From JAUWGC01 sp963753055 (GTDB taxonomy: Bacteria > Bacteroidota > Bacteroidia > Bacteroidales > B18-G4), in contig CAVWAP010000001.1 in the NCBI GenBank assembly GCA_963753055.1, positions 806,001 through 870,000 on the forward strand: a stretch of 64,000 nt of DNA. The letters run 5' to 3'. A program made the position numbers and the translations under genes. The notes below the pieces were generated by a model. The model saw nothing but the letters and a program-made list of their open reading frames with translations. It did not search any database and was not told the origin of the DNA. This document shows positions 11,951 through 20,966 of this stretch, piece by piece. Each line of letters opens with the position of its first letter. Positions within the stretch are counted from its first letter, which is position 1.

Positions 11951-12460
11951 ATGCGTTTATTTATTGTAGGATTTATGGGTGCAGGTAAGACGACGATTGG
12001 CAGGCGACTGGCAAGAAAACTAGATTACCAGTTCATCGACCTCGATGAGTTGTTCGAACAGAAGTTCCATTATAGCATTGCTAACTTTTTTGATCATTTC
12101 GGGGAAGAAAAATTCCGGGAGATCGAGCATGAATTATTGAAGCAAACAATTCAGGAAAATGATAATGTGATCATCTCCACTGGAGGAGGGACTCCATGTT
12201 TTTACACCAACATGGATATTATGAATGAGCATGGCCTCACTCTCTATATCAAGATGCATAAAGATTCCCTGAAACATCGATTGTTGAGGTCCAAAAGGCG
12301 CAGACCCGTACTTCCAGGATTAAAGGAAGATGAGATGGAATTATTTATCAATAAACTAATGGATTGTCGCGGGCCTATCTATGAGCAGGCACAACTTACC
12401 GTGAAAGGAGAGGACCTGAAGATCGAAGCTATCGTCTCCTTACTTCCCATTCCTTACTAA
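11951..12460 (+). CDS. aroK: Shikimate kinase
   Basis: Phosphorylates shikimate in aromatic amino acid synthesis. The 169 aa length is normal. The P-loop GFMGAGKT is at residues 7-14, the magnesium-binding DLD at 30-32, the substrate-binding Arg in EKFREIE, and the STGGG motif follows. Pairing with transketolase is sensible because transketolase controls supply of erythrose-4-phosphate, a shikimate-pathway precursor. The 3' end overlaps rlmD by 21 bp, tail to tail. Confidence 0.96.
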   Translation: MRLFIVGFMGAGKTTIGRRLARKLDYQFIDLDELFEQKFHYSIANFFDHFGEEKFREIEHELLKQTIQENDNVIISTGGGTPCFYTNMDIMNEHGLTLYIKMHKDSLKHRLLRSKRRRPVLPGLKEDEMELFINKLMDCRGPIYEQAQLTVKGEDLKIEAIVSLLPIPY

Positions 12461-13855
12461 CAATGCAATATTTTCAACATGCTGGGTCTGAGGGAACATA
12501 TCAACAGGCTGTATTTTCTTTATGATATAATGGTCCTTCATTAAAGCAATATCCCTTGCCTGGGTGGCAGGATTACAACTGACGTATACAACTTTTTCAG
12601 GACCCAATTCCAATATTTTTTTGACTACCTTTTCATGCATCCCTGCACGAGGCGGATCGGTGATGATCACATCCGGCTTACCATGTTGTTTTATGAAATC
12701 ATCATTAAGCACCTCGATGATGTCTCCAGCATGGAATGAGGTGTTTTTGATATCGTTCAACGCAGAATTTTCTTTTGCATCCTCAATAGCATCAGCCACA
12801 TATTCAATACCAGTAATTTTCTTTGCATTTCTGGCGATGAAGTTTGCAATTGTCCCGGTGCCGGTGTAAAGGTCATAAACATTCTCATGGCCCTGGAAAT
12901 CTGCAAACTCCCTGGCCACGCTATAGAGCTTCAGTGCTTGCCTGGAATTCGTCTGGAAAAAAGATTTAGGGCCGATCTTGAATTTTAGACCTTCCATTTC
13001 CTCAATAATGTACTCCTGTCCGGCAAACCACCTGATCTCAAGGTCGGAAATATCCGGATTACGTTTGTTGTTAATAACATACATGAGCGATGTAATTTCC
13101 GGGAATTGTTCCTTGATAAAGTACATAAGCTCAAGTATCAGGCCCTTATCGTCTTCATTAAATACTACGATGACCATCCATTCGTCCAGTGTTGTATTCC
13201 TGAAAATGATGTTTCTCATCAGGCCTTCCCATTTATAAACATCATAAAAGGAATAGCCTTGCTTGATCGTATAATCCTTTACTGAATTCCTTATCTTGTT
13301 GGTCAGGTCATGTTGCAACAGGCATTCTTCAACATCAAGGATCCTGTCGAATTTACCAGGTAGATGGAAGCCCAATCCTTTCATCATGCTTTCATCACTG
13401 CGGTCAACCGTATTATCTGTTAACCATTTCTTGTTTGAAAAGGTAAATTCAAGCTTGTTCCTGTAATGATAATGGCTGTCGGAGGCTATTATTGGCAGAA
13501 CCTCAGGTATCTCGAGCTTGCCAATCCGCACAAGGTTGTCGGTAACTTGCTTTTGCTTGTATTCCAATTGTTTCTGATATTGTATATGCTGCCACTTACA
13601 TCCACCGCAAAGGCCAAAGTGTTGACACTTGGGTTCAGTCCTGAATGAAGACTTCTCATGATATTTGACTACCCTTCCCTCGAAATATGATTTCTTTTTC
13701 CTGGTTACCTGCACATCACACACATCTCCCGGGGCCGCGAATGGGACAAAAACCACTTTGTTTTCTGTTCTGGCAACAGCCTTTCCTTCTGACCCGGCAT
13801 CAATGATCTCTACCTTCTCCAGTAGAGGTAAAATTTTCTTTCTTCTGGTCATCAT
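12440..13855 (-). CDS. rlmD: 23S rRNA (uracil-5-)-methyltransferase, RlmD/TrmA family
   Basis: SAM-dependent methyltransferase of the RumA/TrmA group, about 471 aa. An N-terminal TRAM-like domain is followed by the iron-sulfur cysteines in CQHFGLCGGC (about residues 77, 83, 86), then the Rossmann methyltransferase with DPPRAG and the nucleophile-containing VYVSCNPATQARD. The group methylates uracil in 23S rRNA or tRNA; the exact position cannot be read from sequence. I chose the ATG at 13855 because the upstream TTG at 13873 overlaps a promoter element. It overlaps aroK tail to tail. Confidence 0.92.
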   Translation of the reverse strand: MMTRRKKILPLLEKVEIIDAGSEGKAVARTENKVVFVPFAAPGDVCDVQVTRKKKSYFEGRVVKYHEKSSFRTEPKCQHFGLCGGCKWQHIQYQKQLEYKQKQVTDNLVRIGKLEIPEVLPIIASDSHYHYRNKLEFTFSNKKWLTDNTVDRSDESMMKGLGFHLPGKFDRILDVEECLLQHDLTNKIRNSVKDYTIKQGYSFYDVYKWEGLMRNIIFRNTTLDEWMVIVVFNEDDKGLILELMYFIKEQFPEITSLMYVINNKRNPDISDLEIRWFAGQEYIIEEMEGLKFKIGPKSFFQTNSRQALKLYSVAREFADFQGHENVYDLYTGTGTIANFIARNAKKITGIEYVADAIEDAKENSALNDIKNTSFHAGDIIEVLNDDFIKQHGKPDVIITDPPRAGMHEKVVKKILELGPEKVVYVSCNPATQARDIALMKDHYIIKKIQPVDMFPQTQHVENIALLVRNGK

Positions 13856-13870
13856 TAAAAAATTATTGTG

Positions 13871-13878
13871 CAAAAGTA
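13871..13878 (-). promoter_or_regulatory. -7 promoter element for rlmD
   Basis: TACTTTTG on the minus strand matches TAnnTTTG, 15 bp before the ATG at 13855. Confidence 0.5.
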
Positions 13879-13918
13879 CGTCAACTTAACGGAACGGAAT
13901 TACGAAGCAATTAAATAT

Positions 13919-13926
13919 TAAATTTG
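13919..13926 (+). promoter_or_regulatory. -7 promoter element for nnr
   Basis: TAAATTTG matches TAnnTTTG, 14 bp before the nnr ATG. It forms a divergent pair with the rlmD element. Confidence 0.5.
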
Positions 13927-13940
13927 TAAGAACCAATCGC

Positions 13941-15464
13941 ATGAGCATGAAAATCTTACCAATTGAAAAAGTCAGGGAGGCGGATGCCTATACCATCGAA
14001 AATGAACCGATTGATTCCATTGAGTTGATGGAGAGGGCTGCCAGGGAATGTTATAAATGGATCTACAAGTATTTGAAAAGGGGACAGGTAGTAAAGGTTA
14101 TTGCAGGACTGGGCAACAATGGTGGGGACGGACTTGCAATTGGCCGACTTCTTGCCAGGCAGAACGTAAGGGTTCAGATCTATATCATCCGGTATAGTGA
14201 AAAGATGTCGGATGATTTTAAAGTTAACCTGGAGCGATTGGAAAGATTCCCTGACATACAGGTCATTGATATTAATGATGGAGATGAACTTCCGGCTTTA
14301 GGGCCAGATGACCTTGTAGTGGATGCTATTTTCGGTTCAGGGCTTTCAAAACCAGTTACGGGTTTTATTGCAAAAATCATTGAACACATTAATAATTCAC
14401 AAACTACAGTTATTGCTGTGGATGTCCCCACGGGATTATTTGCTGATGCCCCCAATGATAATGATGGTGCTATCCTGAAAGCTGATTATACCCTCTCATT
14501 TCAGTTCCCAAAATATTCTTTTCTTTTCCCTGAGAATGAGCAATATGTAGGGGTCTGGGAAGTGGTTCCGATTGGACTTCATCCGGATTTTATAAAGTCA
14601 GTTGATGTCAAGAATTACCTGGTTACCAAGTCAGACATCCTGGGATCATTGATTATAAGAGAGAAGTTCTCACATAAGGGCACATACGGACATTCACTGC
14701 TGATTGCAGGGGGATATGGTAAGATGGGTGCTTCAGTACTGGCTTCTCGTGCATGCCTGCGTAGCGGTGTGGGATTGCTGACTACCCATACTCCCAAAAA
14801 GGGATATGAAATTCTTCAGGTAACCATACCCGAAGCCATGGTCAGTATTGATCCATCAGAGGATTTCTTTTCTGAGCATCCGGACCTGCTTCCATATAAT
14901 GCTATAGGAATCGGCCCGGGAATAGGCACTTCAAAGGAGACAGCCAACGCTGTCAAGGTACTTATCCAAAACACAGGGCTTCCCATCCTTTTTGATGCTG
15001 ATGCCATCAATATCCTGGGTGAGAACCGGACCTGGATCGCCTTTGTTCCTAAGCACAGCATCTTCACCCCTCATCCAAAGGAATTTGAAAGGATCACCGA
15101 GAAAGTAACAAATGACTTTGACCGTATTGAGATCCAGAGGACTTTTTCTATCCAACACAGTGTTTATGTCGTATTAAAGGGGGCCAACAGTTCAATTTCA
15201 TGTCCGGACGGAGCGGTCTACTTCAATACCACAGGTAATCCCGGTATGGCAGTCGCTGGTAGCGGAGATGTGCTTACCGGTATCATCCTCGGTTTGTTGG
15301 CCCAGGGTTACAGCTCTAAAGAGGCAGCCATCATGGGCGTTTACCTCCATGGTCTTGCAGGAGACTATGCAGCCAAGAAAGCAGGCATTGAGTCAATGAT
15401 AGCAGGTGATATTGTGGAAAACCTTGGAAGAGCTTTTAAAGACATAAAACGAGAAAACCTATAA
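13941..15464 (+). CDS. nnr: Bifunctional NAD(P)H-hydrate repair enzyme (epimerase plus ADP/ATP-dependent dehydratase)
   Basis: Repairs hydrated NAD(P)H. The 507 aa protein has the NnrE epimerase domain first (GLGNNGGDGLAIGRLL, about residues 56-71), then the NnrD dehydratase of ribokinase fold from about residue 230, with GTYGHSL, the GIGPGIG turn and the C-terminal NPGMAVAGSGDVLTGI signature. The domain order and length are those of the fused bacterial enzyme. The last codons and the TAA stop fall inside a heptanucleotide array that begins at 15456. An in-frame ATG two codons later is equally possible. Confidence 0.95.
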   Translation: MSMKILPIEKVREADAYTIENEPIDSIELMERAARECYKWIYKYLKRGQVVKVIAGLGNNGGDGLAIGRLLARQNVRVQIYIIRYSEKMSDDFKVNLERLERFPDIQVIDINDGDELPALGPDDLVVDAIFGSGLSKPVTGFIAKIIEHINNSQTTVIAVDVPTGLFADAPNDNDGAILKADYTLSFQFPKYSFLFPENEQYVGVWEVVPIGLHPDFIKSVDVKNYLVTKSDILGSLIIREKFSHKGTYGHSLLIAGGYGKMGASVLASRACLRSGVGLLTTHTPKKGYEILQVTIPEAMVSIDPSEDFFSEHPDLLPYNAIGIGPGIGTSKETANAVKVLIQNTGLPILFDADAINILGENRTWIAFVPKHSIFTPHPKEFERITEKVTNDFDRIEIQRTFSIQHSVYVVLKGANSSISCPDGAVYFNTTGNPGMAVAGSGDVLTGIILGLLAQGYSSKEAAIMGVYLHGLAGDYAAKKAGIESMIAGDIVENLGRAFKDIKRENL

Positions 15465-15525
15465 CCTATAACCTATAACTTATAACTTATAACTTATAAC
15501 CTATAACCTATAACCTATAACCTAT
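15456..15525. repeat. Heptanucleotide tandem array, unit AACCTAT/AACTTAT
   Basis: Ten uninterrupted 7-bp units: three AACCTAT, three AACTTAT, then four AACCTAT. The nnr stop codon is formed by the first and second units. The array lies between two convergent genes and is followed by a GC-rich hairpin. Confidence 0.95.
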
Positions 15526-15527
15526 AA

Positions 15528-15545
15528 CCCCTGCCTTCGCAGGGG
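15528..15545. other. GC-rich perfect hairpin in a convergent intergenic gap
   Basis: CCCCTGC (15528-15534) pairs with GCAGGGG (15539-15545) around a 4-nt loop, followed at once by the palindrome GCAGGCCTGC (15545-15554). There is no T-run, so it is not a standard terminator, although it lies between the ends of nnr and parE. It could be a copy of a dispersed palindrome. Confidence 0.6.
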
Positions 15546-15566
15546 CAGGCCTGCAACCTGCATCTT

Positions 15567-17426
15567 TCACGCAACTGCAATTTCTTCAATGGTATCCAGT
15601 TCAACCCTCAGGTTATCGATAATGAAGTGTTGCCGGTCAGGTGTGTTTTTACCCATGTAGAATGAAAGAATATCCTTAATATGGGACTCACGTTTTAATA
15701 TTACAGGATCCAGGCGAATGGAAGAACCGATGAAATGCTTGAACTCACCCGGAGAGATCTCTCCTAAGCCTTTAAACCTTGTAATTTCCGAACTGGCACC
15801 TAGCTTTTTCAATGCCACTTCTTTTTCTTCCTCAGAATAGCAATAAATGGTCTCTTTCTTATTCCTTACCCTGAACAAAGGTGTCTGAAGGATATAAAGA
15901 TGACCTTTCTTTACCAGGTCGGGATAGAACTGCAAGAAAAAGGTCAGCAGCAATAAGCGGATATGCATGCCATCCACGTCGGCATCAGTCGCGATCACGA
16001 TATTATTATAACGGAGATTTTCAAGTCCTTCATCTATATTCAGAGCTGCCTGCAGCAGGTTGAATTCCTCATTCTGGTAGACTATTTTCTTGCTCAGGCC
16101 AAAACAGTTCAGCGGTTTTCCCTTCAGGCTGAATACTGCCTGGGTTGCCACATCACGTGCTTTAGTAATAGAACCGCTGGCTGAGTCACCCTCGGTGATG
16201 AAGATGGTAGAATCAAGACGATTTACGTGGTTGTCGTTGTAGTGGATACGGCAATCACGGAGTTTCTTGTTATGCAAGCTGGCTTTCTTGACACTTTCCC
16301 TGGCCAGCTTCTTTATGCCTGCAAGCTCTTTTCGTTCTTTCTCTGATTGTAATATTTTTCGATGAAGTGCTTCAGCCGTATCAGGATTCTTGTGAAGAAA
16401 ATTGTCAAGATTTCTCTTGATGATATCGTTCACGTAGTTCCTGATAGTAATGCCATCAGGTTCTATGAGCTGTGATCCCAGCTTTGTCTTTGTTTGTGAT
16501 TCGAAAACAGGTTCCTGGACTTTTAAGCTTAGCGCTGCAAGGATGGAAGCCCTGACATCGCTTGTTTCAAAGTCTTTATTGTAAAATTCTCTGATGGTTT
16601 TGACAATTGCTTCTCTGAAGGCTGCAAGGTGGGTTCCGCCCTGTGTCGTATGCTGCCCATTTACAAAGGAATAATAGTCTTCTCCATAAAGCTTTGCACT
16701 ATGGGTGAAGGCACATTCAAAATCTTCCTCTTTGATATGCACTATAGGGTAAAGAACACCATTGCCATTGATATTTCTTTGCAATAGATCGTGCAGACCG
16801 TTTTTAGCATGATAACGCTCTCCATTGAATCGAATGGTTAGGCCATTGTTTAGGAAAACATAATTCCACAGCAGCTTTTCGACGTACTCACGGATAAAGT
16901 GAAAATTACCGAATATTTCAGGGTCGGGTATGAACGTGACGATAGTGCCAGGTTCCAGGCTGTTCTCTTTCTGGATGCGGGTTTCGGAGATCAGCTCCCC
17001 TCGTTCATAAACGACAGTCTTTGACTTCTCTTCCCTTACCGACTGTACCTTGAAATAGGATGACATGGCATTGACCGCTTTGGAACCAACCCCGTTAAGC
17101 CCCACAGCTTTCTTGAATACTTTGGAATCATATTTTGCCCCGGTATTGATCTTTGACACACAGTCGATGACCTTGCCCAGAGGCATTCCCCTGCCATAAT
17201 CCCTGATGGTTACTGTTCTGTCTTCAATGAAGATGTCAATGTTTCTTCCATTCCCCATCACGAACTCATCAATAGAATTATCAATGATCTCCTTGATTAA
17301 GACATAGATACCATCATCCTGGGAAGCTCCATCACCTAGCTTTCCAATATACATGCCCGGCCTCAACCGAATATGCTCCTTCCAATCCAGTGACCGGATG
17401 CTCTCTTCTGTATATTTTTCAGCCAT
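15567..17426 (-). CDS. parE: DNA topoisomerase IV subunit B (type IIA, ATPase subunit)
   Basis: GHKL ATPase subunit of a type II topoisomerase, 619 aa. The ATP site is shown by IIDNSIDE, DYGRGMP and GLNGVGSKAVNA. The transducer domain follows, with the QTKTKLG motif, then the TOPRIM domain with EGDSASG and ATDADVDGMH. The short length and the KLGDGASQDDGIY start resemble the Bacteroidota ParE group more than GyrB. The partner parC is not adjacent. It converges with nnr across the repeat array. Confidence 0.9.
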   Translation of the reverse strand: MAEKYTEESIRSLDWKEHIRLRPGMYIGKLGDGASQDDGIYVLIKEIIDNSIDEFVMGNGRNIDIFIEDRTVTIRDYGRGMPLGKVIDCVSKINTGAKYDSKVFKKAVGLNGVGSKAVNAMSSYFKVQSVREEKSKTVVYERGELISETRIQKENSLEPGTIVTFIPDPEIFGNFHFIREYVEKLLWNYVFLNNGLTIRFNGERYHAKNGLHDLLQRNINGNGVLYPIVHIKEEDFECAFTHSAKLYGEDYYSFVNGQHTTQGGTHLAAFREAIVKTIREFYNKDFETSDVRASILAALSLKVQEPVFESQTKTKLGSQLIEPDGITIRNYVNDIIKRNLDNFLHKNPDTAEALHRKILQSEKERKELAGIKKLARESVKKASLHNKKLRDCRIHYNDNHVNRLDSTIFITEGDSASGSITKARDVATQAVFSLKGKPLNCFGLSKKIVYQNEEFNLLQAALNIDEGLENLRYNNIVIATDADVDGMHIRLLLLTFFLQFYPDLVKKGHLYILQTPLFRVRNKKETIYCYSEEEKEVALKKLGASSEITRFKGLGEISPGEFKHFIGSSIRLDPVILKRESHIKDILSFYMGKNTPDRQHFIIDNLRVELDTIEEIAVA

Positions 17427-17440
17427 TACAACAATTTTTG

Positions 17441-17448
17441 CAAAATTA
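17441..17448 (-). promoter_or_regulatory. -7 promoter element for parE
   Basis: TAATTTTG on the minus strand matches TAnnTTTG, 14 bp before the parE ATG. Confidence 0.5.
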
Positions 17449-17529
17449 ATGAATCAACGCCATACCAAGCATCATTATTGTAATATTTATTAAGATTGCC
17501 TTGTTGATAAATCATTCGAAACCCTAAGA

Positions 17530-17537
17530 TATATTTG
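17530..17537 (+). promoter_or_regulatory. -7 promoter element for the flavodoxin-ferredoxin gene
   Basis: TATATTTG matches TAnnTTTG. A TTG at 17504-17506 lies 23 bp upstream as a possible -33 element. Confidence 0.55.
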
Positions 17538-17566
17538 CGTTTTAGAGATAATTGGACTAAACTTGT

Positions 17567-18646
17567 ATGCCATTCTACCTGATGAGTACAATCTATAACA
17601 ACCTGGTCATCTATTACTTCTCCGGCACCGGGAATGCCAGAAGAAGCTCAGAGTGGATCGCAGATGTGGCAAGGTCTGAAGGCCTGAAGGTAGACCTTGT
17701 CAACATTGATAGATTCGAGAATATTACTATTCCAGCCTTAGATGAAGGCCGGACTTTGATTGGGTTCGCTTATCCGACTCATGGATTTAATGCAGCACCT
17801 ATTATGCTTCGCTTTATTGCCCTGTTTCCAAAGCACAGGAATTGTGATGTATTCCTGATAAATACCAGGGCAGGTATGAAGTTATCAAAGATCTTCCTGC
17901 CAGGCATCAGCGGTTTGGCCCAATACTTACCAGCGCTCATGCTTATCCTGAAGAGATATCCTATTGTAGCCATGAAGCCGATCGACTTGCCATCCAACTG
18001 GATATCACTGCATCCTGGCTTGAAGGAAAGTGTGGTAATCTCTATATATGAGCGATGGCACCAGAAGATCCATAAATTTGCTAAAAAAATGCTGGCAGGT
18101 AAGAAAAACTTCAGGGCACTTTTTGATTTACCAATTGACATTTGGTTATTTCCTATTGCATTTGGTTATTATTTCATTGGACGCTATACGCTTGCCAAAA
18201 CATTTGTCGCCATCGACAGCTGTAACGCCTGTGGCATATGTGTGAAAGAATGCCCGACTAAATCAATTGTAATGAAAGGGGCATACCCTTATTGGAAGCT
18301 ATCCTGTGAGAGTTGTATGCGATGCATGAATAATTGTCCCCAAAGAGCGATAGAAACAGCACACACCTTCACCGGAGTAGTATGGTACCTAACCTGGGGT
18401 GTTGCTGCTCCTTTGTTCTTTACTAAGCTGATCAATTCGCAGATTATTCCAATTGCCCCTGGTTCAATTTTAGCTAAATTAGTTGATTGGGGCATCTGGG
18501 CACTAACTACAATAGTTTTCATCAGCATTGCCTATTACTTAATGCATTATTTGTTAAGATTCAGGTTTTTTAATAAGTTTATTGCCTATACTTCGTTGAC
18601 ACATTATAAATTTTGGCGGAGATATAAAGCACCGCCAGTTGAGTAA
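17567..18646 (+). CDS. EFR1-like flavodoxin/ferredoxin fusion with a membrane tail
   Basis: About 359 aa. The N-terminal half is flavodoxin-like with the FMN phosphate loop YYFSGTGNARRSS. Two 4Fe-4S clusters follow, marked by CNACGICVKECP and CESCMRCMNNCP. The C-terminal 90 residues contain one or two hydrophobic segments, which suggest membrane attachment. This order is that of the EFR1 ferrodoxin family, which probably moves electrons between FMN and iron-sulfur centres; partner and reaction are unknown. An ATG at 17582 is an alternative start. The next gene begins 11 bp downstream. Confidence 0.85.
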   Translation: MPFYLMSTIYNNLVIYYFSGTGNARRSSEWIADVARSEGLKVDLVNIDRFENITIPALDEGRTLIGFAYPTHGFNAAPIMLRFIALFPKHRNCDVFLINTRAGMKLSKIFLPGISGLAQYLPALMLILKRYPIVAMKPIDLPSNWISLHPGLKESVVISIYERWHQKIHKFAKKMLAGKKNFRALFDLPIDIWLFPIAFGYYFIGRYTLAKTFVAIDSCNACGICVKECPTKSIVMKGAYPYWKLSCESCMRCMNNCPQRAIETAHTFTGVVWYLTWGVAAPLFFTKLINSQIIPIAPGSILAKLVDWGIWALTTIVFISIAYYLMHYLLRFRFFNKFIAYTSLTHYKFWRRYKAPPVE

Positions 18647-18657
18647 TTACTGGGAAT

Positions 18658-20127
18658 ATGAAATTTTGTAAAAAGTATTTCGTGTATATACTCATAGCCC
18701 TATTAGGAGCTATGTTGTTCTTTGTAAATGTCAAAGACAACCACGACTGGGGTGGGGATTTTGCGATGTACATTATACAGGCAAAAAATATTGCTCAAGG
18801 GAATCCACAGTATTCAAACTTTTATCTGTATAATACTGATTATCAGGTGCTCGGGCCACCTGCATATCCCGCAGGGTTCCCATTGCTCCTTGCTCCTGTA
18901 TATGCAATGTTTGGGAACAGCATCAAGGCATTCACTGTTTTCATTTCATTAATATTATTCTTATTTGGCATTCTCCTGGTTGCCTTTTACCGTAAGTACT
19001 TTCCAGGACTGATCCCGTTTTTCCTGGCCATGCTTATCCTGTTCAATCCCTGGACCCTGATGTTCAAACTGGAGGTTATGTCGGATATACCTTTTGCATT
19101 CTTCTTCTTACTGGGAACATACCTTTACCTGAACAGGACTAAACATGATTGGGTTTTCATCATCACCATGGGACTATTTGCTGGCTTCCTGATCTCCATC
19201 AGGACCGTCGGGTACACTCTCGCCGTGTCTATTCTTGTTTATTCTGCTATCCAGGCATGGAAGGAAAAGAAAAGGAGATCCCTGTTTGAGGGAATTATCA
19301 TTTTTGTTGTTGCTGTACTATTTAATTTCCTGCTGAACAGAATTATTTTCCCGATACCAGTAGCAGAAGGCTTGTCGTACATGGGGATTTTTGGAATTGA
19401 GCCTTTGTGGAAGACATTGTCATCTAACCTATCATACTACCTGGGTATTCTGGAATATTTTTTCACCCCTTATACAAATCATTGGAAATGGGCGGCCGTG
19501 ATCATGCATGCCCTGGCACTGGCGTTCATAGTGCTTGGGTTCATTAACCATATTATTAAGAAATTCAATTTTATTGATGTCCTGGTAATCCTTTATTTAG
19601 GTGTAATCTTGATTTACCCATACAGGCATGCCGGTTTTCGCTTTTTATTGCCTGTCATTCCTTTCTTATTGTACTATATGGTACTGGGAATGCAGTCATT
19701 TAAGTTTGATTTTAAGCTGAAGCAAGATGTTAAGGTAGCTGTTATTGGGATCCTTGCATTATTGCTGTATATGAATACCTTCCTTCATATTGCCAGTGAA
19801 AGACACAAGGTTATTCCAGGCCCCCAGGAAGAATCTTCTGTTGAGGCATTCGAGTACATCCGTAATAATACACCACCTGATGCCAGGATGCTGTTCTTTA
19901 AACCAAGGGTGCTGGGTTTATATACTTCCAGGATGAGTTTTGCAAATAAGCCAGGCCAGGATATCACCATCATCGATAAAAAAATTAAAGAAACAGGAAT
20001 TGATTATATCCTTATTCATCGTGAGTATTCTGATCCATCGATAAAGCAATATGTCCTCAGCGATCCGGACATGGTCTCTCTGATCTGGCAAAATGAAAAA
20101 TTTCAGTTTTATCAAAAAAATCATTGA
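18658..20127 (+). CDS. GT-C type membrane glycosyltransferase (ArnT/PMT-like)
   Basis: Polytopic membrane protein of 489 aa with about ten hydrophobic segments. An acidic loop after the first segment (NHDWGGDFAMYI) matches the catalytic loop position of GT39/ArnT-type enzymes, which use polyprenyl-phosphate sugars on the periplasmic side. A soluble C-terminal stretch follows the last segment. Donor and acceptor are unknown. Next to a methyltransferase, a flippase and a GT4 enzyme, it probably belongs to surface-glycan or lipid modification. Confidence 0.75.
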   Translation: MKFCKKYFVYILIALLGAMLFFVNVKDNHDWGGDFAMYIIQAKNIAQGNPQYSNFYLYNTDYQVLGPPAYPAGFPLLLAPVYAMFGNSIKAFTVFISLILFLFGILLVAFYRKYFPGLIPFFLAMLILFNPWTLMFKLEVMSDIPFAFFFLLGTYLYLNRTKHDWVFIITMGLFAGFLISIRTVGYTLAVSILVYSAIQAWKEKKRRSLFEGIIIFVVAVLFNFLLNRIIFPIPVAEGLSYMGIFGIEPLWKTLSSNLSYYLGILEYFFTPYTNHWKWAAVIMHALALAFIVLGFINHIIKKFNFIDVLVILYLGVILIYPYRHAGFRFLLPVIPFLLYYMVLGMQSFKFDFKLKQDVKVAVIGILALLLYMNTFLHIASERHKVIPGPQEESSVEAFEYIRNNTPPDARMLFFKPRVLGLYTSRMSFANKPGQDITIIDKKIKETGIDYILIHREYSDPSIKQYVLSDPDMVSLIWQNEKFQFYQKNH

Positions 20128-20150
20128 TGAATTAATAGTAATTTCGCCGC

Positions 20151-20966
20151 ATGAACAAACTTGGAAAACTAAGTAAAGCTTTTGCTGCACTCATTCGCAA
20201 ACCATACCTGCTGAACAATGTGATCAATGATAACAGCGAGTGGATGAGATATGTAATTAAAAATCATAACAAGCAGAAGCCCTTGCCTGTCGTGGATATT
20301 TCAGACCTGTTTGAGCAGAATGCGGCAACTGTAAAACCTTTTGCTTTTCTTGATGGGGGTTGCCTGATTACTGATCTGGCTTTGCTAAGGGCCCTCGCCT
20401 CACGTATTAAGGATTGTGAATATTTCGAGATAGGTACCTGGAGAGGGGAGAGTGTTGCTAATGTTTCGGCAGTAGCTAAGTCGTGTTATACACTCAATTT
20501 GTGTCAGAAAGATATCAAAGACAAGGGTTATCCTGACCAGTACCAGAAAGAATACGGTGCCCTGTCAAGAGGCTTTGAAAACGTCATCCATCTTAGGGGT
20601 AATTCCAAAGACTATGATTTTGCCGGCCTGAATAAAAAGTTCGATCTTATTTTTATTGATGGTGATCATCATTATAATATGGTCCGTAATGATAGCAGGA
20701 GGGTTTTCAGCCACCTGGTACATGATGACACAATTGTGGTGTGGCACGACTATGCATATAACCCGGAATCGGTCAGGTATGAAGTGTATGCCGGCATACT
20801 TGATGGGATCCCGGGTTCAGCACATGACCACCTTTATCATGTATCAAATACACTTTGTGCGATTTATTCCAAAAAACCCTTTGAGAGCAGGGAGTTTACC
20901 AGTCCGGCCCATCCTGATAAGATCTTTGATATTCAGATGAAGATATTACCCCTGGAAGAAGATTAG
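20151..20966 (+). CDS. Class I SAM-dependent methyltransferase (Methyltransf_24-like)
   Basis: 271 aa. The SAM-binding region is visible as YFEIGTWRGESV near residues 94-105, followed by FIDGDHHYNMV and VVWHDY, which are typical of the Methyltransf_24/cephalosporin-hydroxylase-like group found in glycan clusters. The first 60 residues are not conserved with anything I recognise. It follows the GT-C gene by 23 bp. Its stop overlaps that of the flippase gene by 4 bp, tail to tail. Confidence 0.8.
   Translation: MNKLGKLSKAFAALIRKPYLLNNVINDNSEWMRYVIKNHNKQKPLPVVDISDLFEQNAATVKPFAFLDGGCLITDLALLRALASRIKDCEYFEIGTWRGESVANVSAVAKSCYTLNLCQKDIKDKGYPDQYQKEYGALSRGFENVIHLRGNSKDYDFAGLNKKFDLIFIDGDHHYNMVRNDSRRVFSHLVHDDTIVVWHDYAYNPESVRYEVYAGILDGIPGSAHDHLYHVSNTLCAIYSKKPFESREFTSPAHPDKIFDIQMKILPLEED

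Noticed and set aside
15456..15525. CRISPR-like array
   Set aside because: Units are 7 bp with no spacers; no cas genes are present.
17441..17537. Riboswitch between parE and the flavodoxin gene
   Set aside because: Only promoter elements and AT-rich DNA are visible; no conserved stems.
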